From positions 248,001 to 312,000 of the forward strand of contig DASXOB010000006.1 in NCBI GenBank assembly GCA_036494545.1: DNA of 64,000 nt. Reading direction: 5' to 3'. The notes below the pieces were generated by a model that had not been told where the DNA came from, did not search any database, and saw only the letters and a program-made list of their open reading frames with translations. This stretch comes from JAICXG01 sp036494545. Its GTDB lineage: Bacteria; Verrucomicrobiota; Verrucomicrobiia; Chthoniobacterales; UBA10450. Below, piece by piece: positions 9,348 to 18,104 of the stretch; the first letter of the stretch is position 1; each line of letters starts with the position of its first letter. Both the position numbers and the translations under genes were made by a program.

Positions 9348-10748
9348 TTAGATCTGAATTTCGTAACGCCGCATCTTGTTGTAGAGCGTCGGGCGCTGAA
9401 TGCCTAACAATGCCGCGGCTTTTTTCTTATTGCCGTGACATTTTGCGAGCGCGTCCAGAATTGCGCTTCGTTCCATCTCGTTCAGGCTGCGTACCGCGCC
9501 CGGATCGTGATGGTTTGCGGCGCGTTCGGTTTTCTGCAATGCGACCGGCAGACGCACCTCGGCCGGTAATTCCTTAACCGTGATTTGTCCCTGGCGCGCA
9601 AGAACGACCGCATACTCGATCGCGTTTTGCAGCTCGCGCACATTTCCCGGCCAACTGTAATCGAGCAATTTTTGGAAAGCCTCCGGCGACATGGATGGTT
9701 CCGGTTTTCCAAGCTGGAGGGCAAAATCTTTTAGGAACGAGGCGACAAGCGGCGGGATATCGGCTTTGCGTTCGCGCAAGGGCGGTAGCTCGATTTGAAA
9801 CGTGTTCAGTCGATAATAGAGGTCGGAGCGTAAACGATTTTCCGCCATTGCCTGATGCACGGGTCGATTGGTCGCAGCGATGACGCGGAAGTTGGCCCGC
9901 ACAGTCTTCGTACTGCCTAACGGACGAAACTCGCGCTCCTGCAACACGCGCAGGAAGCGCGTTTGCAATTCCGCCGGCATCTCCGAGATCTCGTCGAGAA
10001 ACAAAGTGCCGCCGTCGGCTACGGCGATCATTCCACGAAAGTCATTTGTTGCGCCGGTGAAGGCACCTTTGACGTAGCCGAAGAGTTCGCCTTCGATCAT
10101 GGCCTGTGGAAAGGCGGCGCAATTCAGTTTCACCATCGGTTTTTCGGCGCGCCGGCTGCGATCGTGAATGATGTTCGCGATCACTTCCTTGCCGACGCCG
10201 CTTTCGCCGGTAATCAGGACATTCGCTTCCGATGGTGCCATGGCGGTGATCAGCTCGTTGATCTGCTGCATCTGCTTGCTCTTAAAAATCGGCGCGAGTT
10301 TAGTCTCCGCTTCCGCGAGTCGCTTCGTTAGCTGCTGCGTTTTCTCGCGCAGCTCGGCGGTTTCGCGCAGAAGGGACTGCTTTTCCAGCGCCTTCTCCAC
10401 CAGGCTGAGCAGCTCTTCCGGCGCATACGGTTTGCTGATGAAATGATAAGCGCCCCGCTTGATCGACTCGATTGCGTTGTTAAGCGAATCATGAGCCGAC
10501 AGGATAATGACCTGCGTCTGGGGATGATCCGCTTTAATCTGATCGAGCATCTGCAGACCGTCGGCATCAGGCAATTGCAGATCGAGCAGGACAAGAGCTG
10601 GCGATTTGCTCTGCAAAAGGCGCATGCCAGTTGTGGCATTGCCCGCTACTTCCGGATAATAACCGTGCCGGCCTAACAATGCCTCGAGCGTCATGAGAAT
10701 CGGGCGCTCATCGTCGATGATCAGGATGCGTCGGTTTTCGGTGCTCAT
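9348..10748 (-). CDS. NtrC-type sigma-54-dependent response regulator
   Basis: 466 residues in three parts. The receiver has acidic pair D12/D13, phosphoacceptor D56 in LVLLDLQLPD, and lysine in ISKPY. A linker leads to an AAA+ domain with Walker A GESGVGKE, the sigma-54-contacting GAFTGA loop and Walker B GGTLFLDEIS. A Fis-type helix-turn-helix closes the protein (KKKAAALLGIQRPTLYNKMRRY). It would activate sigma-54 promoters when phosphorylated, presumably by the histidine kinase encoded 33 bp upstream. Position between this kinase and glnD suggests nitrogen regulation, but acetoacetate or envelope-stress roles of the same family are not excluded. Confidence 0.93.
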   Translation of the reverse strand: MSTENRRILIIDDERPILMTLEALLGRHGYYPEVAGNATTGMRLLQSKSPALVLLDLQLPDADGLQMLDQIKADHPQTQVIILSAHDSLNNAIESIKRGAYHFISKPYAPEELLSLVEKALEKQSLLRETAELREKTQQLTKRLAEAETKLAPIFKSKQMQQINELITAMAPSEANVLITGESGVGKEVIANIIHDRSRRAEKPMVKLNCAAFPQAMIEGELFGYVKGAFTGATNDFRGMIAVADGGTLFLDEISEMPAELQTRFLRVLQEREFRPLGSTKTVRANFRVIAATNRPVHQAMAENRLRSDLYYRLNTFQIELPPLRERKADIPPLVASFLKDFALQLGKPEPSMSPEAFQKLLDYSWPGNVRELQNAIEYAVVLARQGQITVKELPAEVRLPVALQKTERAANHHDPGAVRSLNEMERSAILDALAKCHGNKKKAAALLGIQRPTLYNKMRRYEIQI

Positions 10749-10781
10749 TGGAAATGCCAGCGGCGAAAAGTGAGCGCTAGC

Positions 10782-11459
10782 TCAAGCCGTCCTGAGCGGC
10801 AGAGTGACGGTCGTGACGAGAGAGGAACTGGAAGGATCGAACTCTGCTCGCAAATTGCCATGGTGTTCCGCGAAAATACTGCGCGCTCGATACAGGCCAA
10901 GGCCATAATGACCCTGTCGGATCGTTCCCAGCGGTCGGACGCCCCAATTGACAGTATCAGCTTCAAACTGCGTTTTTGGTTCGCGTAGGACAAATTCGAT
11001 CCCGTCGTTCGTGCTGTGCGCTTCGAACGAAAGGGCAGCTTTACCACGCCCATGAGTGAAGGCGTTGCGAAATAATTCGACAAACGCCTCGAGCAAGAGC
11101 GAAGGATCGATCGAGATCGGCTCCGCGCCTAACGAGTCCTTCCATTCGATGGAGGAGGATTGCTCGGAGAATTCGCTCGTTACTTTTGCCCGCAAATCCT
11201 CGACCAGTTCTCGGGCCTGATAAGTCATGGGTGTGACCCGCACCTTCGCCAGTTGTGCGGAAAGCCGCTGCAGATGAGTGCCGAGGTCGGCCGTCATCTC
11301 GCGAAGTCGTTTCACTTCGTCCTTCGCCTCGGGCTGTTCAACGATTTCGCCCAGGAAAGCAGCCTGAAGTTCGAGTGCGTTGAGGTGATTGCGCAGGTCG
11401 TGATTCAGTTGGCCGATGAATTGCGTCACCGCCGGCCACTCGATGTTTGGTTGCGACAT
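10782..11459 (-). CDS. Sensor histidine kinase without a sensor domain
   Basis: 225 residues, soluble, no signal peptide or membrane segment. The H-box is FIGQLNHDLRNHLNALELQA with phospho-acceptor His20. The N-box is ELFRNAFTHG and the G-box GHYGLGLYRARSIF. The dimerisation helix begins almost at the first residue, so there is no PAS or other input domain of the kind found in NtrB. It lies directly upstream of the NtrC-type regulator and is its probable partner. Input may come through protein contacts (for example PII) or another kinase; this is inference. It contains one TCGTTAGGC repeat on the coding strand, read as Ser-Leu-Gly. Confidence 0.85.
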   Translation of the reverse strand: MSQPNIEWPAVTQFIGQLNHDLRNHLNALELQAAFLGEIVEQPEAKDEVKRLREMTADLGTHLQRLSAQLAKVRVTPMTYQARELVEDLRAKVTSEFSEQSSSIEWKDSLGAEPISIDPSLLLEAFVELFRNAFTHGRGKAALSFEAHSTNDGIEFVLREPKTQFEADTVNWGVRPLGTIRQGHYGLGLYRARSIFAEHHGNLRAEFDPSSSSLVTTVTLPLRTA

Positions 11460-11516
11460 TGAGAAAGGGCGTAGCCGTTTTCGGGCGAGCGAATCTAGGC
11501 GCCGGTGCGTCCGGCG

Positions 11517-13091
11517 CTACTGGATCGATGAAAATTCTTCATCGGCCGGTGCGCCGCCGCTGGTTCTGATCGATGATGGATCGTTTGCCGCGAGGTGTTG
11601 CAGGAGGTGATAAACATCCTCCGGGTCGCCGTCGATTTTTTGCGCGATCGCCTCGGCCGTTTTGCCGGAGGACGACAGCTGCGCGCGGATCCTGGGTTGT
11701 AGTTGCAGAATGCGACTGGCCGCTTTTTTTCCAGCTTCTACGCCCGGCTGATGATAGGCGTTCACATGCACGAGCGAGCCGTAGAAGCCGACCGCCCGTT
11801 CGTAGAGTGCAATCAGCGCACCTACGTGGAACGCGTCAACTTCCGGAATGCTGAGCGTGATTGAGTCCCGGCCATTTTCGTAAAGTGCCGCGCGCGTGCC
11901 GCGGAGGAGACCTTGCAGGTAATCGCCGCTCGTGATGCCGTCTTCCACTTCGAAGCGCTCGCTCGCGCGGTCATGACGCACTTCGATGAACGTGACAAAG
12001 AAGTTTAGCAGGCCGTCGCGCAATTGCTGCACGTAGGCGTGCTGGTCGGTCGAACCTTTGTTGCCGTAAACCGCGATTCCCTGATGGGCAACATTGCCGT
12101 CCAGGTCTTTCTCTTTGCCTAACGACTCCATGACGAGCTGCTGCAGGTATCTGCTGAAAAGGGCGAGGCGATCCTTGTAGGGCAGGATGATCATGTCCTT
12201 TTTGCCCCGGCCGTCGCCGACGAAGTACCACATCAGGGCGAGAAGCATGGCGGCGTTTTGAAATTCGTTAGGCTGCCGGGTGTGTTTGTCCATCGCCGCC
12301 GCGCCGGCGAGAAGCTGGTCAACGTCGAAGCCCTCGAGAGCTGCCGGCAGCAGTCCGACTGCACTCATCACTGAGGTGCGGCCGCCGACCCAGTCGAACA
12401 TCGGAAAACGCGCCAGCCAATTGTGCGATTCGGCGTAACGATCAAGCTCGCTCCCTTTGCCGGTCACAGCGACAGACTGCCGGCTGAAATTCAGATTTTG
12501 TTTTTCGAATCGTGCTTCCGCTTCCAGCATGCCGTTACGCGTTTCCTTTGTTCCGCCGGATTTCGAATTCACCACAACAAGCGTGTGATCGAGTCGTTTG
12601 CCGAGCTGCTCGAAAACACGGTCGAAGCCATCGGGATCGGTATTGTCGAAAAAGTAAACCTTCATCGGGCCGTTTCTTGTCCCGAGGGCGTCGGAGATAA
12701 ATTGCGGCCCGAGAGCGGAGCCGCCGATGCCGATGGAAAGAACATGCTCAAAGGGCCGACCGCTCGGTGCGGAGATGCGGCCGACATGGACATCGGAGGC
12801 AAACTTGAGGATGCGCTCTTTGGTTTGCTCGACATCGGCGCGCAAGTCGTCGTTAGGCGCAAGTGACGCGTCGCGCAGCCAATAGTGACCCACCATGCGG
12901 TTTTCGTCCGGATTAGCGATCGCGCCTTTCTCCAACTCGCGCATAGAGGTGAAAGCCTTTTCGACCTTTGGCTTTATCGTTTCGAAGAATCCGTCGGGGA
13001 AACGCATTCGGCTGATATCGATGGAAAAGCCAAGATCGTCGTAGCGCAGATAATATTGTTGGAAGCGTTGCCAGAGAGATTGCGAAGGCAT
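11517..13091 (-). CDS. pgi: Glucose-6-phosphate isomerase (Pgi)
   Basis: 524 residues. Interconverts glucose-6-phosphate and fructose-6-phosphate in glycolysis and gluconeogenesis. The SIS-type sugar-phosphate site is seen in FEHVLSIGIGGSALGPQFI, VVVNSKSGGTKET and FDWVGGRTSVMSAVG, and the catalytic KEKDLDGNVAHQG region is intact. The frame runs upstream to 13181, but the extra 30 residues have no family similarity, so ATG 13091 (M-P-S-Q-S-L-W-Q-R-F) is preferred. No clear Shine-Dalgarno precedes it. The histidine kinase follows after 57 bp on the same strand. Three copies of the 9-mer repeat fall in this gene. Confidence 0.95.
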   Translation of the reverse strand: MPSQSLWQRFQQYYLRYDDLGFSIDISRMRFPDGFFETIKPKVEKAFTSMRELEKGAIANPDENRMVGHYWLRDASLAPNDDLRADVEQTKERILKFASDVHVGRISAPSGRPFEHVLSIGIGGSALGPQFISDALGTRNGPMKVYFFDNTDPDGFDRVFEQLGKRLDHTLVVVNSKSGGTKETRNGMLEAEARFEKQNLNFSRQSVAVTGKGSELDRYAESHNWLARFPMFDWVGGRTSVMSAVGLLPAALEGFDVDQLLAGAAAMDKHTRQPNEFQNAAMLLALMWYFVGDGRGKKDMIILPYKDRLALFSRYLQQLVMESLGKEKDLDGNVAHQGIAVYGNKGSTDQHAYVQQLRDGLLNFFVTFIEVRHDRASERFEVEDGITSGDYLQGLLRGTRAALYENGRDSITLSIPEVDAFHVGALIALYERAVGFYGSLVHVNAYHQPGVEAGKKAASRILQLQPRIRAQLSSSGKTAEAIAQKIDGDPEDVYHLLQHLAANDPSSIRTSGGAPADEEFSSIQ

Positions 13092-13241
13092 GCGCCAGCT
13101 AACGGAGGATTGGTGGCAGGGCAAGCTCCTCGGCATGCATTTCCATGGTTCGGTCGCACCGCGCCGTTCTTGAATTTTCACTTGTCGTGGGAGATGATGT
13201 CATTGGATCCTGATCGGATTCAAAAAAGGGGGCGCGAGAAC

Positions 13242-13925
13242 ATGAACACGACGATTGCAAAGGTGATTGCATTTGAACTGGGTGTCCTGATTGCCATTCT
13301 GGCGTGGCTGGCGGTAGCCGGGTTGCCAGGGACCAAACCCGTTCAAACGGCGGCCGCCGCCGTGCAACAACCAGCGGAGGAATCTTTTGGCAACGTCTCG
13401 CCGGTTTATCATCCGCGACCGCAGCAATTTTACGCCGCCGAGGCAGTGGATTATCCCAATAATAATTATCAGGATAACGGCGCGTCGCCCGCTCAGGCTG
13501 TACAGACCTACGATCAACCGATCGCGAGCGCTCCCTATGCCGCAACTTTCCCGGAAGAGTATCCGGCCGCCCAGGAAGCGCCCAACTCGATCGGCACTTT
13601 CCCCGAGCCAGTCCTCTATTCTCCCTACGATTGGCCTTACGATCCGTATTTTGGTTATGCGCAGCCGAGCCAGATTATCATTCTGTCCAACGGCCGGACT
13701 TGTTCGCATCGTGCGATGAACGCACCACATTTCGACCGGTTCCGCCCAGGGTCGCGCCCCATCGTGACGACCCGACACCCTCGCCCTACAAACTTACACG
13801 CTGGCGGCGGTACGCGCCTGGTTTCTCATCTTCCGGTGGCCTCGCATGGGATAAGCGGGCCGCAACGGAGTTCTGGAGCGCACGCCGCGCGGCCAGGTGG
13901 CAGCCGAGTGCTCGCGTCTCGTTAG
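13242..13925 (+). CDS. Hypothetical membrane-anchored, proline/tyrosine-rich protein
   Basis: 227 residues. One hydrophobic segment (about residues 5-28, VIAFELGVLIAILAWLAVAG) forms a signal anchor. The rest is low-complexity and rich in P, Y, A, Q and N (YDWPYDPYFGYAQPSQ), with a basic arginine-rich end. No family recognised. ATG 13242 has a GGGGG run about ten bases upstream; the frame is open further upstream but only as the antisense of pgi. The TAG stop is contained in a TCGTTAGGC repeat copy (13919-13927). It probably acts at the cell envelope, based on the anchor only. Confidence 0.6.
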   Translation: MNTTIAKVIAFELGVLIAILAWLAVAGLPGTKPVQTAAAAVQQPAEESFGNVSPVYHPRPQQFYAAEAVDYPNNNYQDNGASPAQAVQTYDQPIASAPYAATFPEEYPAAQEAPNSIGTFPEPVLYSPYDWPYDPYFGYAQPSQIIILSNGRTCSHRAMNAPHFDRFRPGSRPIVTTRHPRPTNLHAGGGTRLVSHLPVASHGISGPQRSSGAHAARPGGSRVLASR

Positions 13926-14045
13926 GCATTTTTTTTGACTCCGCAGGCTCGGCGGCTGCTGCTACCGTTAAATTGCTTGATTCTGCACCCGCAGATAAAC
14001 AAGCTTTCCTATATGGACCACGCCTGCTTCGCCCATGACTTACCT

Positions 14046-15800
14046 ATGCTTTCCCGACCATCTCTGCCTTCGTTGTGGTCACTTTTGCTCGTCCTAACGA
14101 TATTGTCCCTCGCGATCGTCGATCAAAGCGACGCGCAAACTCGTTATTCAGTAGGTAATCCCACGAACGAGCAACAATACATGCTCGAGTTGATCAATCG
14201 TGCGCGAGCCGATGGGTCGGCCGAGGCCGCGCGTCTGGGTTTGAGTAGTCTCCAGGAAGGTCCTCCGATGATTGGCAACGAACCGTGGACAATTGAAAAC
14301 TCGGCCCAGCCTCTTTCCTGGAATCCGCTCCTCGCCGAGGCGGCGCAGGGACAGGCCGATCTTTTGAACAGCGGCGACCAATTCTTCCTGGGCGTCTCGC
14401 CTCACACCTACGGCGGCGAGACTCCGGATCAACGCATCTCCGATACTGGTTATGTCACTGCTCCTTATAGCGGTCCCACTACTCCTAGCGGCGCCTATCC
14501 GGGCCCGGAAAATGTCGCGGAAGAGATAAGTCAAGGTACAGGCGGGTATACGGGCGATAACCTTATCAGTGCGATCTCGCGGGCGCATGACGGATTATTT
14601 ACCGATTTGATGACTCCCGGCCGCGGCCATCGCGAGACCACCATGCTTGGTTTCTTTCGCGAGGTTGGCATCGGAATCAGTGTTGGGACCGACAATCAGA
14701 AAGACCCGGGTCAGCCCGGCGGGGGCTTTGACTCACTTTACATTGTGCAAGACTTCAGCACGCAACCTGGACAGAGCCCGCTCCTGACTGGTGTGGTGTA
14801 TTACGACGCCAACGGAAACAGCTCTTATGACCCGGGTGAAGGTATCAGTGGAGTCACAGTAAACGTGACTGGATCCAGTTACTATGCTGTCACCACCACG
14901 TCTGGCGCCTATAGCGTTCCGGTTCCGGGCGACGGCACCTACAATCTAACTTTTAGCGGGCCAGTCGCGACCAAAATGGAGCCAGCGACGGTGTCTAATC
15001 TGGAGAACGCGAAGGTGGACTACGTGTCGGCCGACCCGGCGCCCACCTTATTCGCCAATATCTCCACGCGCTTGTCAGTCGAACCAGGCGACAATGTTCT
15101 CATTGGCGGCTTTATCGTCACGGGCACGGGAACAAAAACCATCCTCGTCCGGGCCATCGGACCATCATTGCCGGTAGATGATCATCTGGCCAATCCGACT
15201 CTTGAGCTGCATGACTCTAAAGGCGGCATAATTGCTTCAAATGATAACTGGAAAGATTCTCCCCACGAACAAGCCATTGTTGACACAACCATCGCGCCAA
15301 CGAACGATATGGAATCCGCCATTCTTCGCACGGTCGAACCTGACGCCTACACCGCAATTGTGCGCGGGGTTAATAACACTAGCGGCGTAGCCCTGGTCGA
15401 AGTCTATGACCTGAGTCCTTCACTCGATTCCAAACTGGCTAACATCTCGACTCGGGGTAATGTGCAAACGGGTGACAATGTCCTGATTGGCGGCACAATC
15501 ATTACCGGTAATTCTGCCCAGAGTGTGCTCGTGCGCGCGCTCGGCCCCTCGCTCGGTATCGACGGCGATCTGGCAAATCCAATGCTCGAGTTACACGACG
15601 GGAATGGCAACCTTCTAAGTTCCAATGACGATTGGCGGAGCACCCAGGAAGCTGAGATTGAAGCGACCGGCATTCCACCTTCCAATGACTTGGAGTCGGC
15701 CATTATCTCCTCGCTCGCCCCTGGCGCGTATACGGCGATCGTGCGCGGGGTAGGGGACACTACCGGTATCGGCTTAGTCGAATTCTACGCGCTCGACTAA
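14046..15800 (+). CDS. Exported CAP/SCP-domain protein with duplicated C-terminal module
   Basis: 584 residues from ATG 14046, which starts a clear signal peptide (hydrophobic core LWSLLLVLTILSLAI, cleavage near SDAQ). Next is a CAP/SCP-like domain (about 40-235) with MLELINRARADGSAEAARLG, GPENVAEEIS and RGHRETTMLG. A short Cna-B/SdrD-like strand domain follows (about 245-325, GVVYYDANGNSSYDPGEGIS). Two copies of a roughly 127-residue module end the protein (about 336-459 and 462-584), each running ANIST, GDNVLIGG, LVRA.GPSL, SND.W, YTAIVRGV. It is predicted to be secreted or surface-located. Substrate is unknown. Confidence 0.85.
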   Translation: MLSRPSLPSLWSLLLVLTILSLAIVDQSDAQTRYSVGNPTNEQQYMLELINRARADGSAEAARLGLSSLQEGPPMIGNEPWTIENSAQPLSWNPLLAEAAQGQADLLNSGDQFFLGVSPHTYGGETPDQRISDTGYVTAPYSGPTTPSGAYPGPENVAEEISQGTGGYTGDNLISAISRAHDGLFTDLMTPGRGHRETTMLGFFREVGIGISVGTDNQKDPGQPGGGFDSLYIVQDFSTQPGQSPLLTGVVYYDANGNSSYDPGEGISGVTVNVTGSSYYAVTTTSGAYSVPVPGDGTYNLTFSGPVATKMEPATVSNLENAKVDYVSADPAPTLFANISTRLSVEPGDNVLIGGFIVTGTGTKTILVRAIGPSLPVDDHLANPTLELHDSKGGIIASNDNWKDSPHEQAIVDTTIAPTNDMESAILRTVEPDAYTAIVRGVNNTSGVALVEVYDLSPSLDSKLANISTRGNVQTGDNVLIGGTIITGNSAQSVLVRALGPSLGIDGDLANPMLELHDGNGNLLSSNDDWRSTQEAEIEATGIPPSNDLESAIISSLAPGAYTAIVRGVGDTTGIGLVEFYALD

Positions 15801-15909
15801 TCGCCTGACGGCGTCAGCGGTCGACTGAAGAAGCGACTCCGGGGCCGGAAAAACAGCTCCGCTCAGGAAATATCAACGCCCCATGCCACGTTTCTTGCTT
15901 TGAGAAACG

Positions 15910-18081
15910 ATGGTTGATGACAAATGGTCGAGCCGGTCGTCGCCTGAAATGAAGCTCTCGTCCTTGCTTGATAGCCCCTTTCCTCGCGGGTCTCACTGGT
16001 GGGTTATTGCTGTCACGGCCTTCCTTTTCGCTCTGGTCGCCGCGTTCGTCGATCTCAAACCGGTCGTCGACGAAAGCTTCTTTTTTTCCAGCCGCGATCC
16101 TTCCTTTCGTCAGGCGAGAAAAATCGACCAACGCTTTCCCTCTGCACCGGAACTGATTCTTGCCGTTTCCTCGCACGATATCTCGTCTCCGCGTTACCTG
16201 AGTCGAATTGCCAGGTTGACTCATCGAATTCGTGAGATCAACGAGGTCACAACGGTTAAGAGCCTGACTGATGGTCCCAAGAATTATAAGGATGCCATCG
16301 AAAGTCCTTTTTGGGACCGGCTGCTAGTCTCAAGGAACCGCAAGGCCAGTAACATTGTTGTCTTCTTCGAAGGCGAAAAAGATCTGGAGAAACCAATCCA
16401 ACAAATCGAGCAAATCGCGCGTGAGATGGATGCAAAAGACTTTGGGGTTCATCTTGCAGGTGCGCCATATGTCGTGGAGCAGATGCGGCGCAGTCTTACC
16501 CATGACTTCCGCTATTTTTCGCTGATGGCCGTTTTGATCTTTGGTCTAACAATGGCAGTCATGTTCCGGTCCTGGCGCATTTTCCTGGGCATGCTTGCGA
16601 CGTGTGCAAGCGCGGTTCTACTTACTCTTCTTCTGCATTCGCTCTTCGGCCAGAAGATCGGAGTCCTTACGGTGAACCTTGGGACAATCGTTTTTGTCGT
16701 AACTCTCTCGCATCTGATTTATATGACTTTTAATTGGCAGACGCTCGCAAAGGGAGGGAAAGACCTGCCGGCCCTGGCCGTAGCCGCGCGACATATGACT
16801 CTGCCCGCCTCGTTCTGGTCTATGATCTGCGCATCCCTTGGATTTGGCAGCCTGCTTCTCGTTGAGGCGCGGCCCTTGCGCGAACTGGGCTTCGGCGGTG
16901 TTCTCGGCACCATGGTAGCATTTCTCTGTGCGTATCTGATGTATCCGGCTTTTCTACAGTGGTCCACGCCAAAGAAAACAAAGCTGCTTGAGCAGGAACT
17001 ACCACGGGACTTTTGGACCCATCGCTTCGCTCTGACTTCCCTTCTGGTTGTTCTCGGAGGCGGTTTTCTCAGCTTTGGCCTACTAAGGCTAGATACCGAT
17101 CCTAACCTTCTTGATTACTTTAAGCCTGGCGAGGAGTTGCGAGACGGTCTCGAATACGTCGACCACAATGGCGGCGCCAATCCTCTTACCCTGGTAGTCT
17201 CGGCGGCGAATGACGGCAGTCTGACGACGGACCAGGCTTATCAGCGAATGTGGTCCCTCCAGCATGCTCTGGAAAGCAATAAGAATGTAGGAACGGTCGT
17301 CTCGCTTCCAACCCTCCTGGCCGAAGGAGATCGGACGCCGTTCTCTTTTTTCCTAAGCTACGAGACGCTTACTCGGATCATGGAAGAGCCGAAGCACGCG
17401 CGAATCGCCAAGAGCTTTGTCAGCGACGATCGACGGGAGGCGGTCTTTCTCCTGCGCATGAACGAAAACCGCCGCACTGAGCCGCGGCTCGTGGTCATTA
17501 ACGAGTTGCGTGGTATTGTCCGCAAATATGGCTTTTCGACTGATCTGGTAGGCGGCATTTATTACCTGCAAGGCGAACTGGCGAAGTTGGTCGCAGCGAG
17601 TTTGGTTACAGGGCTTTTTTGGCTGAACCTTTTGTTTGTTGGCATCGCATGGATTGTGGCTCGATCCTGGCGCGTGGCCCTGGCCATGATAGTTAGCCTG
17701 ATGCTGGTGCCGCTCTACATGCTGGGAGGTATTGGATGGTTGCACGTGCCGGTCGATATTATTTCCGCGCCGGCTACCAATGTCTGTATTGGCATTGCGA
17801 TTGATTCGATGATTCACCTCGTCTTTGGCGTGCGTCGCGCACAGCGCGGGGGCGGGAAAGGGTGGAGCGCCTGGGTGGCGGGACGACGCGAGCAGTGGCG
17901 GGGAATTGTTTACTCCGATGTCATTCTCGCGGCAGGCTTTGCCATCTTCGCCCTCTCCGCCTTTCCACCTACGCAACGGTTCGGACTTGTTGTTCTCGCG
18001 GGAACCGTGATCGATATCCTGGCAAATCTCTTTGTCCTACCCCTCCTGGGTGGTGCGGAATGGAAAAAGGCCGCAGCCTAA
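15910..18081 (+). CDS. MMPL/RND-superfamily lipid exporter-like membrane protein
   Basis: 723 residues with two repeats of the RND/MMPL plan. The first is a membrane segment near residue 35, an extracytoplasmic domain and a cluster of segments (about 205-360). The second is a segment near 385, an extracytoplasmic domain and a final cluster (about 560-715). The proteins of this family export hydrophobic molecules (hopanoids, glycolipids, siderophores) using the proton gradient. GIAIDSMIHLVFG in the last cluster is the conserved charged helix. ATG 15910 is the first start; ATG 15949 (M-K-L-S-S-L-L-D) is an alternative. The TAA stop lies within a GCCTAACGA copy. Substrate unknown. Confidence 0.85.
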   Translation: MVDDKWSSRSSPEMKLSSLLDSPFPRGSHWWVIAVTAFLFALVAAFVDLKPVVDESFFFSSRDPSFRQARKIDQRFPSAPELILAVSSHDISSPRYLSRIARLTHRIREINEVTTVKSLTDGPKNYKDAIESPFWDRLLVSRNRKASNIVVFFEGEKDLEKPIQQIEQIAREMDAKDFGVHLAGAPYVVEQMRRSLTHDFRYFSLMAVLIFGLTMAVMFRSWRIFLGMLATCASAVLLTLLLHSLFGQKIGVLTVNLGTIVFVVTLSHLIYMTFNWQTLAKGGKDLPALAVAARHMTLPASFWSMICASLGFGSLLLVEARPLRELGFGGVLGTMVAFLCAYLMYPAFLQWSTPKKTKLLEQELPRDFWTHRFALTSLLVVLGGGFLSFGLLRLDTDPNLLDYFKPGEELRDGLEYVDHNGGANPLTLVVSAANDGSLTTDQAYQRMWSLQHALESNKNVGTVVSLPTLLAEGDRTPFSFFLSYETLTRIMEEPKHARIAKSFVSDDRREAVFLLRMNENRRTEPRLVVINELRGIVRKYGFSTDLVGGIYYLQGELAKLVAASLVTGLFWLNLLFVGIAWIVARSWRVALAMIVSLMLVPLYMLGGIGWLHVPVDIISAPATNVCIGIAIDSMIHLVFGVRRAQRGGGKGWSAWVAGRREQWRGIVYSDVILAAGFAIFALSAFPPTQRFGLVVLAGTVIDILANLFVLPLLGGAEWKKAAA

Positions 18082-18104
18082 CGAATATAGGCCGCGAGAA
18101 GAAT

